Part shown: one piece after another, positions 9,520 through 19,096 of the stretch
Layout: each line of letters starts with the position of its first letter
Numbering within the stretch: position 1 is the stretch's first letter
NCBI GenBank assembly: GCA_963752755.1
Contig: CAVVZJ010000001.1
Span: 2,651,381 to 2,715,380 of the forward strand
Direction of reading: 5' to 3'
Length of the DNA: 64,000 nucleotides
Source of the DNA: CAVVZJ01 sp963752755
Lineage (GTDB): Bacteria > Planctomycetota > Planctomycetia > Isosphaerales > Isosphaeraceae
Program-made: the position numbers and the translations under genes
Notes under the pieces: generated by a model
Databases searched by the model: none
The model's input: the letters and a program-made list of their open reading frames with translations, nothing else
Told to the model about the DNA's origin: nothing

Positions 9520-10999
9520 GCTCGACTTTGTACGTTTTTCGCTCACGATAAGGGAGATGGAGGCACGGCCGTGATCCCTCGCTACGATGGGTTTGACACA
9601 CCAGACCATCACGGCGACGGAGTGCGCGGCCATGCCCCCATCCGATCTGATTCTATCGCTCCTTGAGGTCTTTCGCCCCGAATTCTCCGGCCCGACCTGG
9701 GACAAGGTCCTGCCCTTGGTCGTCGGCACCCTCTTGGCCCGCGGGCGGCGGACCGTGGCCGCCGCCCTCCGGCAGGTCGGATTGGACCAAGAGAACGACT
9801 TCAGCAAGTACCACCACGTCTTGAACCGCGCCGCCTGGTCGCCCCTGCGACTGGCCCGACGCCTGCTCCACCTGCTGGTCCAGATCTTCCTCCTCACCGG
9901 CGGCCGGCTGAGCTTCGTCATCGACGAGACCCTGGAGCGGCGTTGGGGCCGACGCATCCGGCTCCGCGGCCACTATCGCGACCCGCTGGCCTCCAGCAAG
10001 GCCCGCTCGGTGGCCGCCAGCGGCATCCGCTGGATCGTCCTGTCGCTGGTCCTCACCCCGCCCTGGACCACCCGCCCCTGGGCCCTGCCGGTCTTGAGCG
10101 TGCCAAGCCCGACCCCCGCGGTCAGCGCCCGGCTCGGTCGCCGGCACAAGACGATCGCGGTGTGGGCCCGCCAGATGATCGCCTGCCTGAGACGCTGGCC
10201 GCTGGGGGTGGACCCGACGGTCGTCGGCGACGGGACTTACAGCGTCATCGAGTTGGGGCTGAAGTGTCGTCGTCGCGACGTGCGGCTGATCGCCCCGTTG
10301 CGGCTCGACGCCCGACTGTTCGCGCCACCGCCGGCCCGCCGCGCCGGGACGATCGGGCGGCCCCCCAAGGTCGGGCCACGGTTGCCGAACCTGGCGGACG
10401 TCCTGATCGACTCGACGACGGCTTGGGAGCCCGCGACCTTGCGGTGGTACGGCGGCACCGAGCGGGTCCTGGAGTTGGCAACCGGGACGGCGTGGTGGTA
10501 TCACCCGGGCTTCGAGCCGCTGCCGATCCGCTGGGTGATCAGCCGCGACCCGCGGGGGAGCTCGAACCCCGCCCCTGGTTCTCGACGGCACCCAACGACG
10601 CGGCGGCGGCAATCGTGGAGCAATTCGTGCTCCGCTGGCCGCTGGAGGTGACCTTTGAGGAGTCGCGGGCCCACCTCGGCATCGAGACGCAGCGGCAGTG
10701 GTCGGACCTGGCGGTCGCGCGGGAGACGCCCTGCCTGCTGGGCCTGTACTCGCTGGTCGCGGCCCTCGGTTGGGCCCTGCATCGGGAGCGACCGATCGCG
10801 TTGCGCACGGCATCCTGGTATCCGAAGGCGGCGGCGACGTTCTCCGATGTGCTGGCCGCGGTTCGCCGTCACTGCTGGAGCAGCCTGGATATCCGGATAT
10901 CCGGGAGTGACCCCAGCCGTGTGGAAATTCCCAGGGCTCATCTGGATCGCCTGAGGAACGCGGCTTGCTACTCACACTGACACGTACAAAGTCGAGCTC
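9518..10999 (+). mobile_element. IS4-like insertion sequence
   Basis: Bounded by a perfect 18-bp inverted repeat, gagctcgactttgtacgt at 9518-9535 and its complement at 10982-10999. It encloses one transposase reading frame. Because the outermost bases gagctc are palindromic, the exact tip and the target duplication cannot be decided. The right end directly abuts the tip of an IS5-type element at 11001. A second, truncated copy of its right third lies at 18741-19092. Confidence 0.85.
9587..10980 (+). pseudogene. IS4-like DDE transposase, frameshifted
   Basis: About 464 codons. The first frame runs from 9587 to about 10560 and contains FVIDETLERRWG and the VVGDGTY aspartate motif. The rest, with the catalytic Glu segment RWPLEVTFEESRAHLG, is in the -1 frame. 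The switch falls at cgcgggggag near 10551-10560, where one extra G would restore RDPRGELEPRPWF. It could be a one-base deletion or a -1 slip on CGG GGG A. The C-terminus ends NAACYSH just inside the right terminal repeat. The catalytic Glu region is uninterrupted here, which makes this a natural empty-site comparison for the serine-recombinase element at 16698. Confidence 0.8.
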
Positions 11000-11025
11000 A
11001 GAGGCTATCCGGTAATTGCTTTTCG

Positions 11026-11033
11026 CATTTCCT
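11026..11033. repeat. 8-bp target duplication of the ISL3-like element
   Basis: catttcct at 11026-11033 is repeated at 13476-13483, immediately outside the two terminal repeats. Eight bases is the duplication length known for the ISL3 family. Joining the flanks restores the IS5-type transposase C-terminus in frame. Confidence 0.9.
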
Positions 11034-11141
11034 GAGACTGTAGCAACAAAGTAGTCGCGACCCCGCCCTGTCGCGTGTAAACCGTCCTTCTGGCGAGGAT
11101 CTCGTCAGGAGGGACCGGTTATGGATCGGCCAGGCGACTAT

Positions 11142-12079
11142 GAGGCTATCCGGTAATCCTCAGAGTTTGTAAACTCTTACCAAGTCAGGAGGTCCGCGAG
11201 TTACACCAACGATGGAGCACACCCCGATGCGAAAGCCCTATCCCTCCGACCTCACCGACGAGCAGTGGCAGATCATCGAGCCGCTGATCCCCGTCAGCCG
11301 CGTGGGACGACCCCGGGAGGTCGAGATCCGGGAGGTGCTCAACGCCATCTTCTACCTCAACCGCAGCGGCTGCCAGTGGGACATGCTGCCCCATGACCTG
11401 CCGGCCCGGAGCACCGTCCACGACTACTTCCAGCAGTGGCGGGCCGACGGCACCTGGCAGCGGATCAACGATGCCCTGCGACAAGAGGTGCGTCAGGCCG
11501 CCGGGCGTGATCCGAACCCCAGTGCCGGGAGCATCGACAGCCAGACCGTCAAGGGGACGGAGATCGGGGGCGTGCGGGGGTACGACGGCGGCCAGAAGAT
11601 CCGGGGGACGAAGCGTCACATCATCGTGGACACGTTGGGTTTGCTGCTGGTCGTGATGGTCACGGCGGCCTCGGCCGACGACGGCACGGCGGCCCCGGAG
11701 GTCTTGGGCCGACTGACCACCGAGCACCGCACTCGGTTGGCGAAGTTGTGGGCCGACCAGAAGTACCACAATCATGCGCTGGAGTCCTGGTTGAAGAAGA
11801 CGGGAGCCGGCTACGTGATTGAGGTGGTGGAGCGACCTGTCGGTGCGCAGGGGTTCGTGCTGTTGCACCGTCGCTGGGTGGTGGAGCGGAGCTTCGCCTG
11901 GCTGGGGCGGTATCGCCGACACAGCCGGGACTACGAAAGGTCGCCCGAATCGAGCGCGGCAATGATCCAGGTCAGTTCGATTCATCGAATGCTTAGAATT
12001 TTGAAACCTGATCAAACGAAGAAGCCGGTTCCCTTCAAGTATCCCAGGGAAAAACGGAAATCAATTACCGGATAGCCTC
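11142..12079 (+). mobile_element. IS5-type element A, intact
   Basis: Perfect 16-bp inverted repeat gaggctatccggtaat (11142-11157 and complement 12064-12079), flanked by the 3-bp duplication tat (11139-11141 and 12080-12082). Removing the element and one tat restores the ISL3-like reading frame exactly. It is the youngest layer of the nest. Confidence 0.93.
11212..12075 (+). CDS. IS5 family transposase (element A)
   Basis: An intact 287-residue DDE transposase, full length for the family. The N-terminal domain (SDLTDEQWQIIEPLIP) recognises the ends; the catalytic core holds GSIDSQTVKG (first Asp), an ADDGTAAP/LWADQKY region (second Asp) and VERSFAWLGRYRRHSRDYE (Glu). ATG at 11212; an ATG five codons later (MRKPYPSD) is an alternative start. 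The stop codon TAG is part of the right terminal repeat. It could mobilise its decayed relative, element B. Confidence 0.9.
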   Translation: MEHTPMRKPYPSDLTDEQWQIIEPLIPVSRVGRPREVEIREVLNAIFYLNRSGCQWDMLPHDLPARSTVHDYFQQWRADGTWQRINDALRQEVRQAAGRDPNPSAGSIDSQTVKGTEIGGVRGYDGGQKIRGTKRHIIVDTLGLLLVVMVTAASADDGTAAPEVLGRLTTEHRTRLAKLWADQKYHNHALESWLKKTGAGYVIEVVERPVGAQGFVLLHRRWVVERSFAWLGRYRRHSRDYERSPESSAAMIQVSSIHRMLRILKPDQTKKPVPFKYPREKRKSITG

Positions 12080-13475
12080 TATGTCCCGGACGCCACCGAG
12101 GGGATCACCCGGGTCGAGGACCTGCCTACCCCGCGAGTCGAACGCCGCAGCCGCGACTTCCGCAGCCGCAAGTGCCCCCGCTGCGGCCGATCGGCCCCGC
12201 GCTGCAACCAAGGGCAGCGGACCCTCCATGATCTCGGCGACACCCGGACCGGCCGGCCGATCGACATCGTGGTCACCTACTCCAAGCATCGCTGCCCCGA
12301 CTGCCGCCGGTGCTTCAACGCCGACCTGGCCGACCTGGCCCTGCCCCAATGCCACTACACCCATCGGGTGCAGCCGACGGCTGTCCGTCTGGTCGTCGAG
12401 GACGGCCTGCCGTATCGGTCGGCGAGTTGGCACCGCTGGCGCGATCACCGCGTCTTCGTCCCCCACGCCACGATCCAGAACTGGGTCGAGGCCGGGGGGG
12501 AAAAGGCGGCCCGCCGCATCGAGGCCGACTCCCTCGCCCGCGGCCTTGAGAGCTCCAGCGGCGACATCGCCGTCGATGAGCTGTACGACGGCCCGTTCTG
12601 CGTTTTGTCGCTGGTCGATAACCAGACCTTCACACGGCTGATGTACCGGGTCCTGGAGAAGGACCCGACCCGGGATGACATCCGCGCCTTGCTCCGCGAC
12701 TTCAAGGCCCACTGCGATGCTCGTGGCCTGACGATCCGAGGCGTCACCGCCGACGGCTCGAACCTCGATCCGGCTCCCTTGGCGGCGGTCTTCCCCAGTG
12801 TGCCCCATCAGGTCTGTCGGTTCCCCGTCCTCAAAGAGATCACCAAGGCCGTGCGGCACGCGTTGGCGAAGCTCCGCAAGGAGATGCAGGCCCGGCTGCC
12901 CAAGCGACACGGGGTGTAAGAAGGACCAACCCGGGAGGTGCGACGAGCCAAACGCCAGGAGCAACGGATCGACGACCTCTTCGAGCACCGACACCTGTTC
13001 GTCCGGAAGAAGCTCACGGCCGCCGAGGGGCGGAGGTTGCGGCGGATCACACGAGGCCTGACCCAACTGCGAACCCTGCGGTCGATCCTCGACGAGGTCT
13101 ACCGCTTGTTCGACCGCCGCTGCCGAGCGGCTACGGCCTTGGCCCGCCTGGCGAAGCTGCGGGCGCGAGTGCGACGCTTCAAGCGGATCGGCCGGGCCCG
13201 GGAGAAGCTGTACACGCCGAACCTGGAGAAGGCGCTGACGTACCTGGACGACACGCTGTTGCCGGGGACGAGCAACGCGGTGGAGCGGGGCAACCGCCGC
13301 TACCGCAAAGCCCAGCGGAGCGTCTACTCGGTACGGACGGCGGAGCCCATCCGGCAGCGAATGGCCTTGGACATGCACCGGGAGCAGCGGGCCGAGGGCC
13401 GGTCACGGACCACGAAAGCCCTGCATCAAGCCCGTGCGGGACCGTGAAGGTCATCTACTTTGCTGCTACAGTCTC

Positions 13476-14300
13476 CATTTCCTTGGGATATTTGAAGGAG
13501 ACCGGCTTCTTCCCTGGATCACATTTCAAGAGCCAGAGCATCCGATGAATCGAACTGACCGGGATCATCGCCTCGCTCGATCCGGGCGACCTCTCGTAGT
13601 CCCGGCTGTGTCGGCGATATCGCCCCAGCCAGGCGAAGCTCCGCTCCACCACCCAGCGGCGGTGCGGCAGCACGAAACCCTTGGCATCGGCGGGTCGCGC
13701 CACCACCTCAATCTCGTAGCCGGCCTCCGTCTCCTTCAACCACGCCTCCAGCACATGATTGTGGTCCTGCTGGTCGGCCCACAACTTCGCCAACCGCGTG
13801 CCGGGCTCAGCGGTCAGTCGGCCCAGGACCTCGGGGGCGACCGTGCCATCGTCGGCCGCGGCCGCCGTGACCATCAACCACCAGCAGCAAGCCCAACGTG
13901 TCCACGCTGATGTGACGCCGTCACCCGGATCTTCTTACCGCCGTCGTACCCCCGCACGCCCCCGATCTCCGTGCCCTTGACGATCTGGCTGTCGATACTC
14001 CCGGCGCTGGGGTTCGGATCACGTCCGGCGGCCTGACGCCCCTGTTGTCGCAGGGCATCGTTGATCCGTTGCCAGGTGCCGTCATTCTTCCCCTGGGTGA
14101 AGGAGTCGTTGACGGTGCTCCGGGCCGGCAGGTCATGGGGCAGCATGTCCCACTGGCAGCCGCTATGGTTGATGTAGAAGCTGGCGTTGAGCACCTCCCG
14201 GAGCTCGACCTCACGGGGCCGTCCCACCCGGCGGACAGGGATCAACGGCTCGATGATCTGCCACGGCTCGTCGGTCAGGTCGAAGGACTACAGCGCAAGT
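13476..14300 (-). pseudogene. IS5-type transposase (element B), degenerate
   Basis: Homologous along its length to the intact transposase at 11212: IPVRRVGRPREVELREVLNA, GSIDSQIVKGTEIGG and VERSFAWLGRYRRHSRDYE are all present. There is an upstream stop near the N-terminus, and a 2-base deletion plus a 1-base insertion near 13875-13905 put the two halves in different frames. The last codons (RKAITG, stop 11005-11007) are separated from FKYPKEM by the 2.4-kb insertion. Not functional. Confidence 0.85.
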
Positions 14301-14329
14301 TGAGCCGACTTGAGGCCCCGACCGCCTCG

Positions 14330-14337
14330 GAAGTATG
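14330..14337. repeat. 8-bp target duplication of the ISAs1 element
   Basis: gaagtatg at 14330-14337 recurs at 15596-15603, directly outside the imperfect terminal repeats. This fits the 8-10 bp duplications of the ISAs1 family. Confidence 0.85.
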
Positions 14338-15595
14338 CCAGGGAAACGGCATCTTATCTCATGTCTTGAACAGGACTTTCTCCCGGTACTCCTCACTCAA
14401 GGCACCCTTCAGCCGCTTGGTCCCGATCCCACGTCGGCACCCGCTCTCACGCTTCAGTAAACCAAGGGCGAACCGCCGGATCACACTCACGTTCGCCGCC
14501 GCGTGGCCCGTTCGCACCCGAGACTCATCCTCCCGGAAGCTCACATCCAGTTGCCAATGCAGTTGATTCTCGATACTCCAATGGCCCCGCACGGCCTCGG
14601 CGAACTCCTTCGCCGACAACCCCCGGCTCAGGATGTAGTACCGCCCCTCCAGGCTGGTTCGCCCCCGGGAATCCGTTGGCTCCGAGAACGTCACGCCCAC
14701 GGCACACAGGTCCTGCCACAGGCCCTCCGGATCGACCCCCTCCGGGGCTGGGAAGACCGCAGAGGTGCGGACCTCCCGACGACCGTGCCCCTTCTCGTCG
14801 GTCCGATGCTCATCGATCCGCTCGGCATCCTGCTCCAGGCCCTCGTCGATGGCCTCGCGGACCTGAGCCTAGAGCGTCGGCTGGTTCTCCTTGACGGCCA
14901 ACACGTCGTCGCCGCCGCGTTCCCGAACCTTCGCAGCGATCGCCTTCTGGCAGCCCATGGCGTCGATCGTCACCACCGCTCCGGAGAGTTCCAGCAACCC
15001 CAGTAACTCGGGGATCGCCGTGATCTCGTTGGACTTCTCGTCCACGACCACCTGGCCCAGCGACAGCTTGTTCTCGGTCGCCCAGGCCGAGACCATGTGG
15101 ATCGCCGCCTTGCCGTCCTGCCGGTTGTAGGAGCCCCCCAAGGTCTTGCCGTCGATGGCGACCAACCGCTTGGCGGTGACCTCCTGCACGGCCTGCATCC
15201 AACCCAACAGGGCCTTCTCGAAGGCCGCCGGGTCGAGCCGGGCCAGGACGCGGCGGATGGTGTCCTCGGAGGGGATGCCGGGGCTGAGGTCGAGGACGCG
15301 GGCCAGCCAGGTCCGGCGGTCGATGCCGAACTCGTGGATGGCGGCGAAGGAGTCGGCCCCGGAGAGGACGCCGCAGACGGCGATGAAGGCGATGTTGATC
15401 AGGGGGTGCTTGCGGGTCCGCTCGACGCGGGGATCGGTGAGGTCTCGGAAGTGGTCGTGGAAGGCGGCGGGTCCGTCGCTGGGCATGATCGCGTCCATCG
15501 GGGTCGGGAGATGACACTCGTGGTGAGCCCCCGTTGTACGCCGACGAACTTCCTCCAAGCTACGTCAGATCGCTATCTTGATGCGGCGGCCCTGG
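14338..15595 (-). mobile_element. ISAs1 family insertion sequence
   Basis: 1,258 bp with imperfect 16-bp terminal repeats (ccagggaaacggcatc at 14338; gatgcggcggccctgg at 15580) and the 8-bp duplication gaagtatg. It contains a single transposase frame on the minus strand and lies between the remnant of IS5 element B and the N-terminal part of an IS701 element. Confidence 0.85.
14359..15498 (-). pseudogene. ISAs1 transposase with an in-frame amber codon
   Basis: 379 codons from ATG 15498 (MDAIMPSDG) to TGA 14359. Family motifs are clear: FHDHFRDLTDPRVERTRKH, VAIDGKTLGGS (catalytic Asp), VVTIDAMGCQKAIA and the C-terminal GHWSIENQLHWQLDV with the catalytic Glu. A TAG at 14869-14871 interrupts the frame after KENQPTL; the remaining 170 codons are uninterrupted and conserved. 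Either a recent nonsense mutation or readthrough; the first is simpler. Confidence 0.85.
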
Positions 15596-15600
15596 GAAGT

Positions 15601-16697
15601 ATGCTGCCCTTCGTCATTTACGGAGGGACACGCGTGGACGTGCAACCGCTCCGCAAGATCAAGCCTCGGCTTCGGCAGTTCCTCAAGCGGTTCGACCACT
15701 GCTTCCCGCGCAAGGACACCCGCGCCCACCGGCCGGTCTACGTCTCCGGCCAGCTCTCGGACATCCCCGAGAAGAGCGTCGAACCCATCGCCATCAACGC
15801 CGGCGTGCCCGTGCGGACCCTCCAGGAGTTCCTCAGCCAGCACGCCTGGGACCACGACGAGGCGCCGACCGCCTCCAGCAGATCGTCCGCGACGAGCACG
15901 CCGGACCCAACTCCATCGCCGTCTTCGACGAGACCAGCGACGTCAAGAAAGGAAACCAGCCCCCCGGCGTCCAGCGGCAAGGGTGCGGCTCCGTGGGCAA
16001 GACCGAGAACTGCATCGTCACCGTCCACCTCGCCTACGCTCGCGACGGCTTCCCCTGCCTGCTCGACGGCGAGCGGTTCTGGCCCGCGGCCTGGTCCGAC
16101 GACCGCGACCGCGGCCGCGAGGCGGGCATCCCGGACGCCATGCGCTACCGGCCGAAGTGGAAGATCGCCCTGGAGCTGTACGACCGCGCGAAGGGCAACG
16201 GCCTGCACTTCGCGTGGGCGACCTTCGACGAGGGCTACGGCGGCAAGCCCGAGTTCCTGCGAGAGCTGACGGTGCGGTCTCAGAAGTTCGTGGGCGAGGT
16301 GCCGCGGAACTTCCTGGGCGGGGTCAACCCGCCGCGGGTCGGGAACCGGCCGTACCATAAGCACCGCCGCGGCCGAGGCCGCAAGGTCCCCCGCCTGGCC
16401 AGCGGCCGCCGGCCCGCCCGCCGGGTGGACCCGATGCTCGCCGACCCCCGCCTGCGCGACCCGCCCTGGCGGCGGTACCGCGTCCAGGACGGGCCCAAGG
16501 GGCCGAGGATCTGGGAGGTCAAACACGTGCGGTTCCACCCCGTCGGCGGCGACGGCCTGCCGGGCGAGCCGCTGCACCTGGTCGTGGCCCGCGACGTCCT
16601 GGACCCCGACGCGATGAAGTTCTTCGTGAGCAATGCGCCCGAGGCGACGCCGGCCCAGGTCATGCTCCTCGTGGCCTTCTCGCGCTGGAGGGTGGAG
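15601..16697 (+). pseudogene. IS701-type transposase, N-terminal three quarters
   Basis: Begins near ATG 15601 or GTG 15634 and reads VDVQPLRKIKPRLRQFLKRF, then PIAINAGVPVRTLQEFL, the IS701 N-terminus. One base is missing near 15863, after HAWDHDEA; the frame then continues with AVFDETSDVKKGNQPPGV (first Asp), a WATFDEGYGGKPEFL region (second Asp) and LLVAFSRWRVE. It stops exactly at the GAG codon 16695-16697, where the serine-recombinase element begins. The matching C-terminal quarter is at 20851-21179 on the other strand. Confidence 0.85.
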
Positions 16698-16806
16698 ACG
16701 TGCCAAGCAGACTCCACCTCAAGCGACAGGTGGTGCGGCCCCCCCGGCGCCCGTTACGATCGCTGTCGCCGCGCTGCTTGAGCTGGCTGCGTGGTGCCGA
16801 GATCGC

Positions 16807-17022
16807 TTGACTGAAGCACCCGGAGGGATCACAGGCCCATCACCTCACGACGCACCGCTCCCCCCGCGCCTGACCACCCCGACGCCGCCGGACCCGCACC
16901 CGGGCCCGGGACTGGGGACTCGCCTCCCCGCCGACAGACGGCAACAACTCCGCGACAGGCTCGGCAGGCGGCTCGCCCGACTCCACGAGGCCAGACGCCT
17001 CGGGGAGGCCGGCCATGAATGA
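16807..17022 (+). CDS. Possible small protein upstream of the recombinase
   Basis: A 71-codon frame from TTG 16807. It is Pro-rich in its first half and ends in a helical, Arg/Leu-rich stretch (QQLRDRLGRRLARLHEARR). It overlaps the recombinase ATG by eight bases, an arrangement typical of translational coupling. In copy 2 a one-base difference in the C/G run moves the C-terminal half to another frame, so either one copy is damaged or this frame is not a gene. No family recognised. Confidence 0.35.
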   Translation: MTEAPGGITGPSPHDAPLPPRLTTPTPPDPHPGPGLGTRLPADRRQQLRDRLGRRLARLHEARRLGEAGHE

Positions 17023-18666
17023 CGCCTTCCAGTCCCCCAAGCTCAAGGTCGGGCCCCTCGACCGTGCGGCCATCGTCTACGTCCGACAATCCACGCCGCA
17101 ACAAGGGATTGATCATCAGGAGTCGACCGCACGCCAGTACGCCCTGGCCGACCGGGCGGTCGAACTCGGCTGGCCCCGCGGGCAGGGCACGGTCATCGAC
17201 GACGACCGGGGCCCGAGCGGGCCGTCGGTCGAAGGGCGTCCCGGGTTCCAGCGGCTCCTGGCCGCGGTGGCGCGGGATCACGTCGGGCTGATCCTCGGGC
17301 GGGAGACGAGCCGTCGGGCCCGCTCGGGCCGCGATTGGCATCAACTGTTGGAGCGGTGGGCCCGCTTCCGCACGCTGCTGGCCGACGCCGACGGCCTGGA
17401 CGACCCGACCGACCACAACGACCGCCTCCTGCTCGGCCGGCCCGGGATGATGAGCGAGGCCGAGCTTCCTATCCTCAAAGAACGGCTGTCCCAGGGCAAA
17501 CTCAACAAGGCCCGCCGCGGCGAGCTGATGGGGATGCCGCCGATCGGCTTCGTCCGGCTCCCCTCGGGGGAGTGGGCGATCGACCCGGACGAGCAGGTCC
17601 AGGCGACGGTGCGATTGCTCTTCGATCAGTTCGACCGGGAGACCACCCTTGCTGGCCTGCTCCGCTACCTGGTCGACCCCAAGGTCCTCATCGCGGTCCG
17701 GCCGCCATCCGGGGCGAACCGCGGGGAGTTGGAGTGGCGGCGTCCGAACCGGGCGACCTTGCCGAACCTCCTGCACCCCCTGTCGTACGCCGGCGCCTCC
17801 CGGTTCGGCCACCGGTCGGTCGACCCGCGGCGGAAGCGGCCGGGCCGGCCGAACACCGGCAAGCTGATCCGCCGGCCGGAGGACGGCCTGGTGCTGATCC
17901 GGGGGGCGCCTCCCCGCGTCCATCACGTGGGACCGCTTCCGGGCGAATCAGGACCGCCTCGAAGCCAACCGGGCGTGGTGCGACAGCCCGGGGGCGCCGC
18001 GGCAGGGCCCGTCGCTGCTGGCCGGGCTGGTCCGGTGCGGGCGGTGCGGGCGGCGGATGATCGTGCGGGACTCGGGGACGAACGGTCGCCACTGCTACAG
18101 CGGCACCCGCGGCTCGGCCGACTACGCCGAGCCGCTGTGCCAGTGCCTGTCCGGCCCGGTGGTCGATGGCCTGGTTCGTGAGCAGATCCTGGGGGCGGTC
18201 GAGCCGGCGGCGCTGGCGGCGAGCCTGGCGGCGGTGGCCGAGGTCGAACGGGAGCGGGCCGAGCGGTCCCGGCACTGGCAACGGCGCCGGGAACGGGCGT
18301 GGTTCGAGGCCGAACGGGCGGCGCGGCAGGACCAGGCGTGCGAGCCGGAGAACCGTCTCGTGGGCCGCGAGCGGGAGCGGCGGTGGGAGGAGGCCTGGAA
18401 GGCCCAGCGGCCGGTCGAGGACGACTACGAGCGGTGGCAGCGGTCGGCCCCGGGCCGCCTCTCGCCCGACGACGAGGCGGCGATCCGGACACTGGCTGCG
18501 AGCCGGCTGGCTGTCGGTGCGCCGGGACGCCGACGGCCACCCCGTGATCTGGGCCGACGCCTCCGAGCTGCGGCGGCTGCGTGCACTCCACCGGCTGCCG
18601 CGAACCTGGGCGAACAGGGGTCGGCTCGCCGAATTGAAGAAGCCGAAGCCATGCCCGGGGCGGTAG
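17015..18666 (+). pseudogene. Serine recombinase (copy 1), frameshifted
   Basis: Large serine recombinase. The resolvase domain starts AAIVYVRQSTPQQG (catalytic Ser in VRQS), followed by a recombinase domain (MGMPPIGFVRLPSGEW) and a zinc ribbon (CGRCGRRM...YAEPLCQCLS), then a long Arg/Glu-rich coiled coil. An extra G in the run at 17901-17906 breaks the frame after VLIRG relative to copy 2, so this copy is inactive as a single polypeptide. Near 18495 the frame that continues into the next transposase diverges from another frame reading WADASELRRLRALHRLPRTW and ending at TAG 18664-18666, which looks like the ancestral C-terminus. This part is shared by both copies. Confidence 0.8.
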
Positions 18667-18672
18667 AGTGTC

Positions 18673-18703
18673 GGTGGCCCGGTTCACCCCGAGCCGGGCC
18701 ACC
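18673..18703. other. Perfect 10-bp stem hairpin at the element right end
   Basis: ggtggcccgg and its complement ccgggccacc are separated by an 11-base loop, about 37 bp before the right boundary. The same structure is at 21217-21247 in copy 2. It could be a terminator (no T run) or part of the recombinase binding site. Confidence 0.6.
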
Positions 18704-18740
18704 CCACCGCGCTCTTGGAGGGCATTATGGCTGGAACATC

Positions 18741-19076
18741 GAGGTGACCTTCGAGGAATCACGTGCGCACCTCGGGGTCGAGTCGCAACGGCAGTGGTCG
18801 GACCTGGCAATCCAGCGCGAGACGCCGTGCCTGCTCGGCCTGTATTCGCTGGTCGTGACCTTCGGTCGGGCCTTGCACGAGGAACTCCCGATCGCGGTGC
18901 GAACGGCGTCCTGGTATCCGAAGGCCGAGGCGACGTTCTCGGATGTGCTGGCGGCGGCGCGTCGGCATTACTGGGGCGCGCTGGATATTCGGATATCCAG
19001 GAGCGACCCCGGACGTGTGGAAATCCCAAGGACTCACCTGGATCGCCTGGTGAATGCGGCCTGTTACTCACACTGA
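18741..19076 (+). pseudogene. IS4-like transposase, C-terminal fragment
   Basis: Starts at the GAG codon 18741-18743 and reads EVTFEESRAHLGVESQRQW onward to NAACYSH, matching the last quarter of the transposase at 9587-10980 closely. The IS right end acgtacaaagtcgag follows at 19078-19092. The N-terminal three quarters are absent from the window. The preceding recombinase frame reads straight into it. Confidence 0.88.
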
Positions 19077-19096
19077 CACGTACAAAGTCGAGATAA

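Larger units (their letters stand above)
11121..13447 (+). pseudogene. ISL3-like transposase, interrupted and with an in-frame stop
   Basis: The gene starts at ATG 11121 (MDRPGDY) with an AGGAGGG ribosome site nine bases upstream. It is cut after codon 7 by IS5 element A and continues in the same frame at 12083 (VPDATEGITRVEDL). The N-terminal region has two CxxC pairs (CPRCG and CPDC), a zinc ribbon as in ISL3 transposases, then a DDE-like core. An in-frame TAA at 12917-12919 follows KRHGV; the frame then stays open to 13447 and ends with VERGNRRYRKAQRSVYSVRT, the expected C-terminus. So it has both an insertion and a nonsense codon. Confidence 0.82.
11034..13475 (+). mobile_element. ISL3-like insertion sequence
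   Basis: Terminal inverted repeats of 21 bp with one mismatch, starting gagactgtagcaacaaag at 11034 and ending with its near complement at 13455-13475. It sits inside IS5 element B and is itself interrupted by IS5 element A (11142-12079). Without A it would be about 1.5 kb. Confidence 0.88.
11001..14300 (-). mobile_element. IS5-type element B, old copy split by a nested IS
   Basis: Its 3' terminal repeat gaggctatccggtaat (11001-11016) is identical to that of element A at 11142. The transposase codons then run to 11033, are broken by the ISL3-like insertion (11034-13475), and resume at 13476 on the minus strand. The 5' end decays near 14300 and no second terminal repeat is recognisable. It is the oldest layer of a three-deep nest. 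Confidence 0.8.
16698..18740 (+). mobile_element. Serine-recombinase element, copy 1
   Basis: 2,043 bp, present again in inverted orientation and identical length at 21180-23222. The left end starts acgtgccaagcagactcc just after the transposase Glu codon GAG (16695-16697); the right end is ggcattatggctggaacatc just before another GAG (18741-18743). No inverted repeats or long target duplication are visible; a shared two- or three-base core (GA/AG/GAG) fits serine-recombinase strand exchange. The cargo is a short upstream frame, the recombinase and a terminal hairpin. Differences from copy 2 that I can see are a C6/G7 run at 16860, an extra G at 17901-17906 and the last base before GAG. Confidence 0.82.

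Noticed and set aside
11185..13378. Long minus-strand frames across the IS5 and ISL3-like elements
   Set aside because: They are complements of transposase genes, with Arg/Gly/Pro-rich composition and no motifs.
16698..18740. Group II intron or IStron as explanation of the repeated insertion into transposases
   Set aside because: The only protein-coding content is a serine recombinase. There is no reverse transcriptase, no TnpB, and no intron domain structure that I can see.
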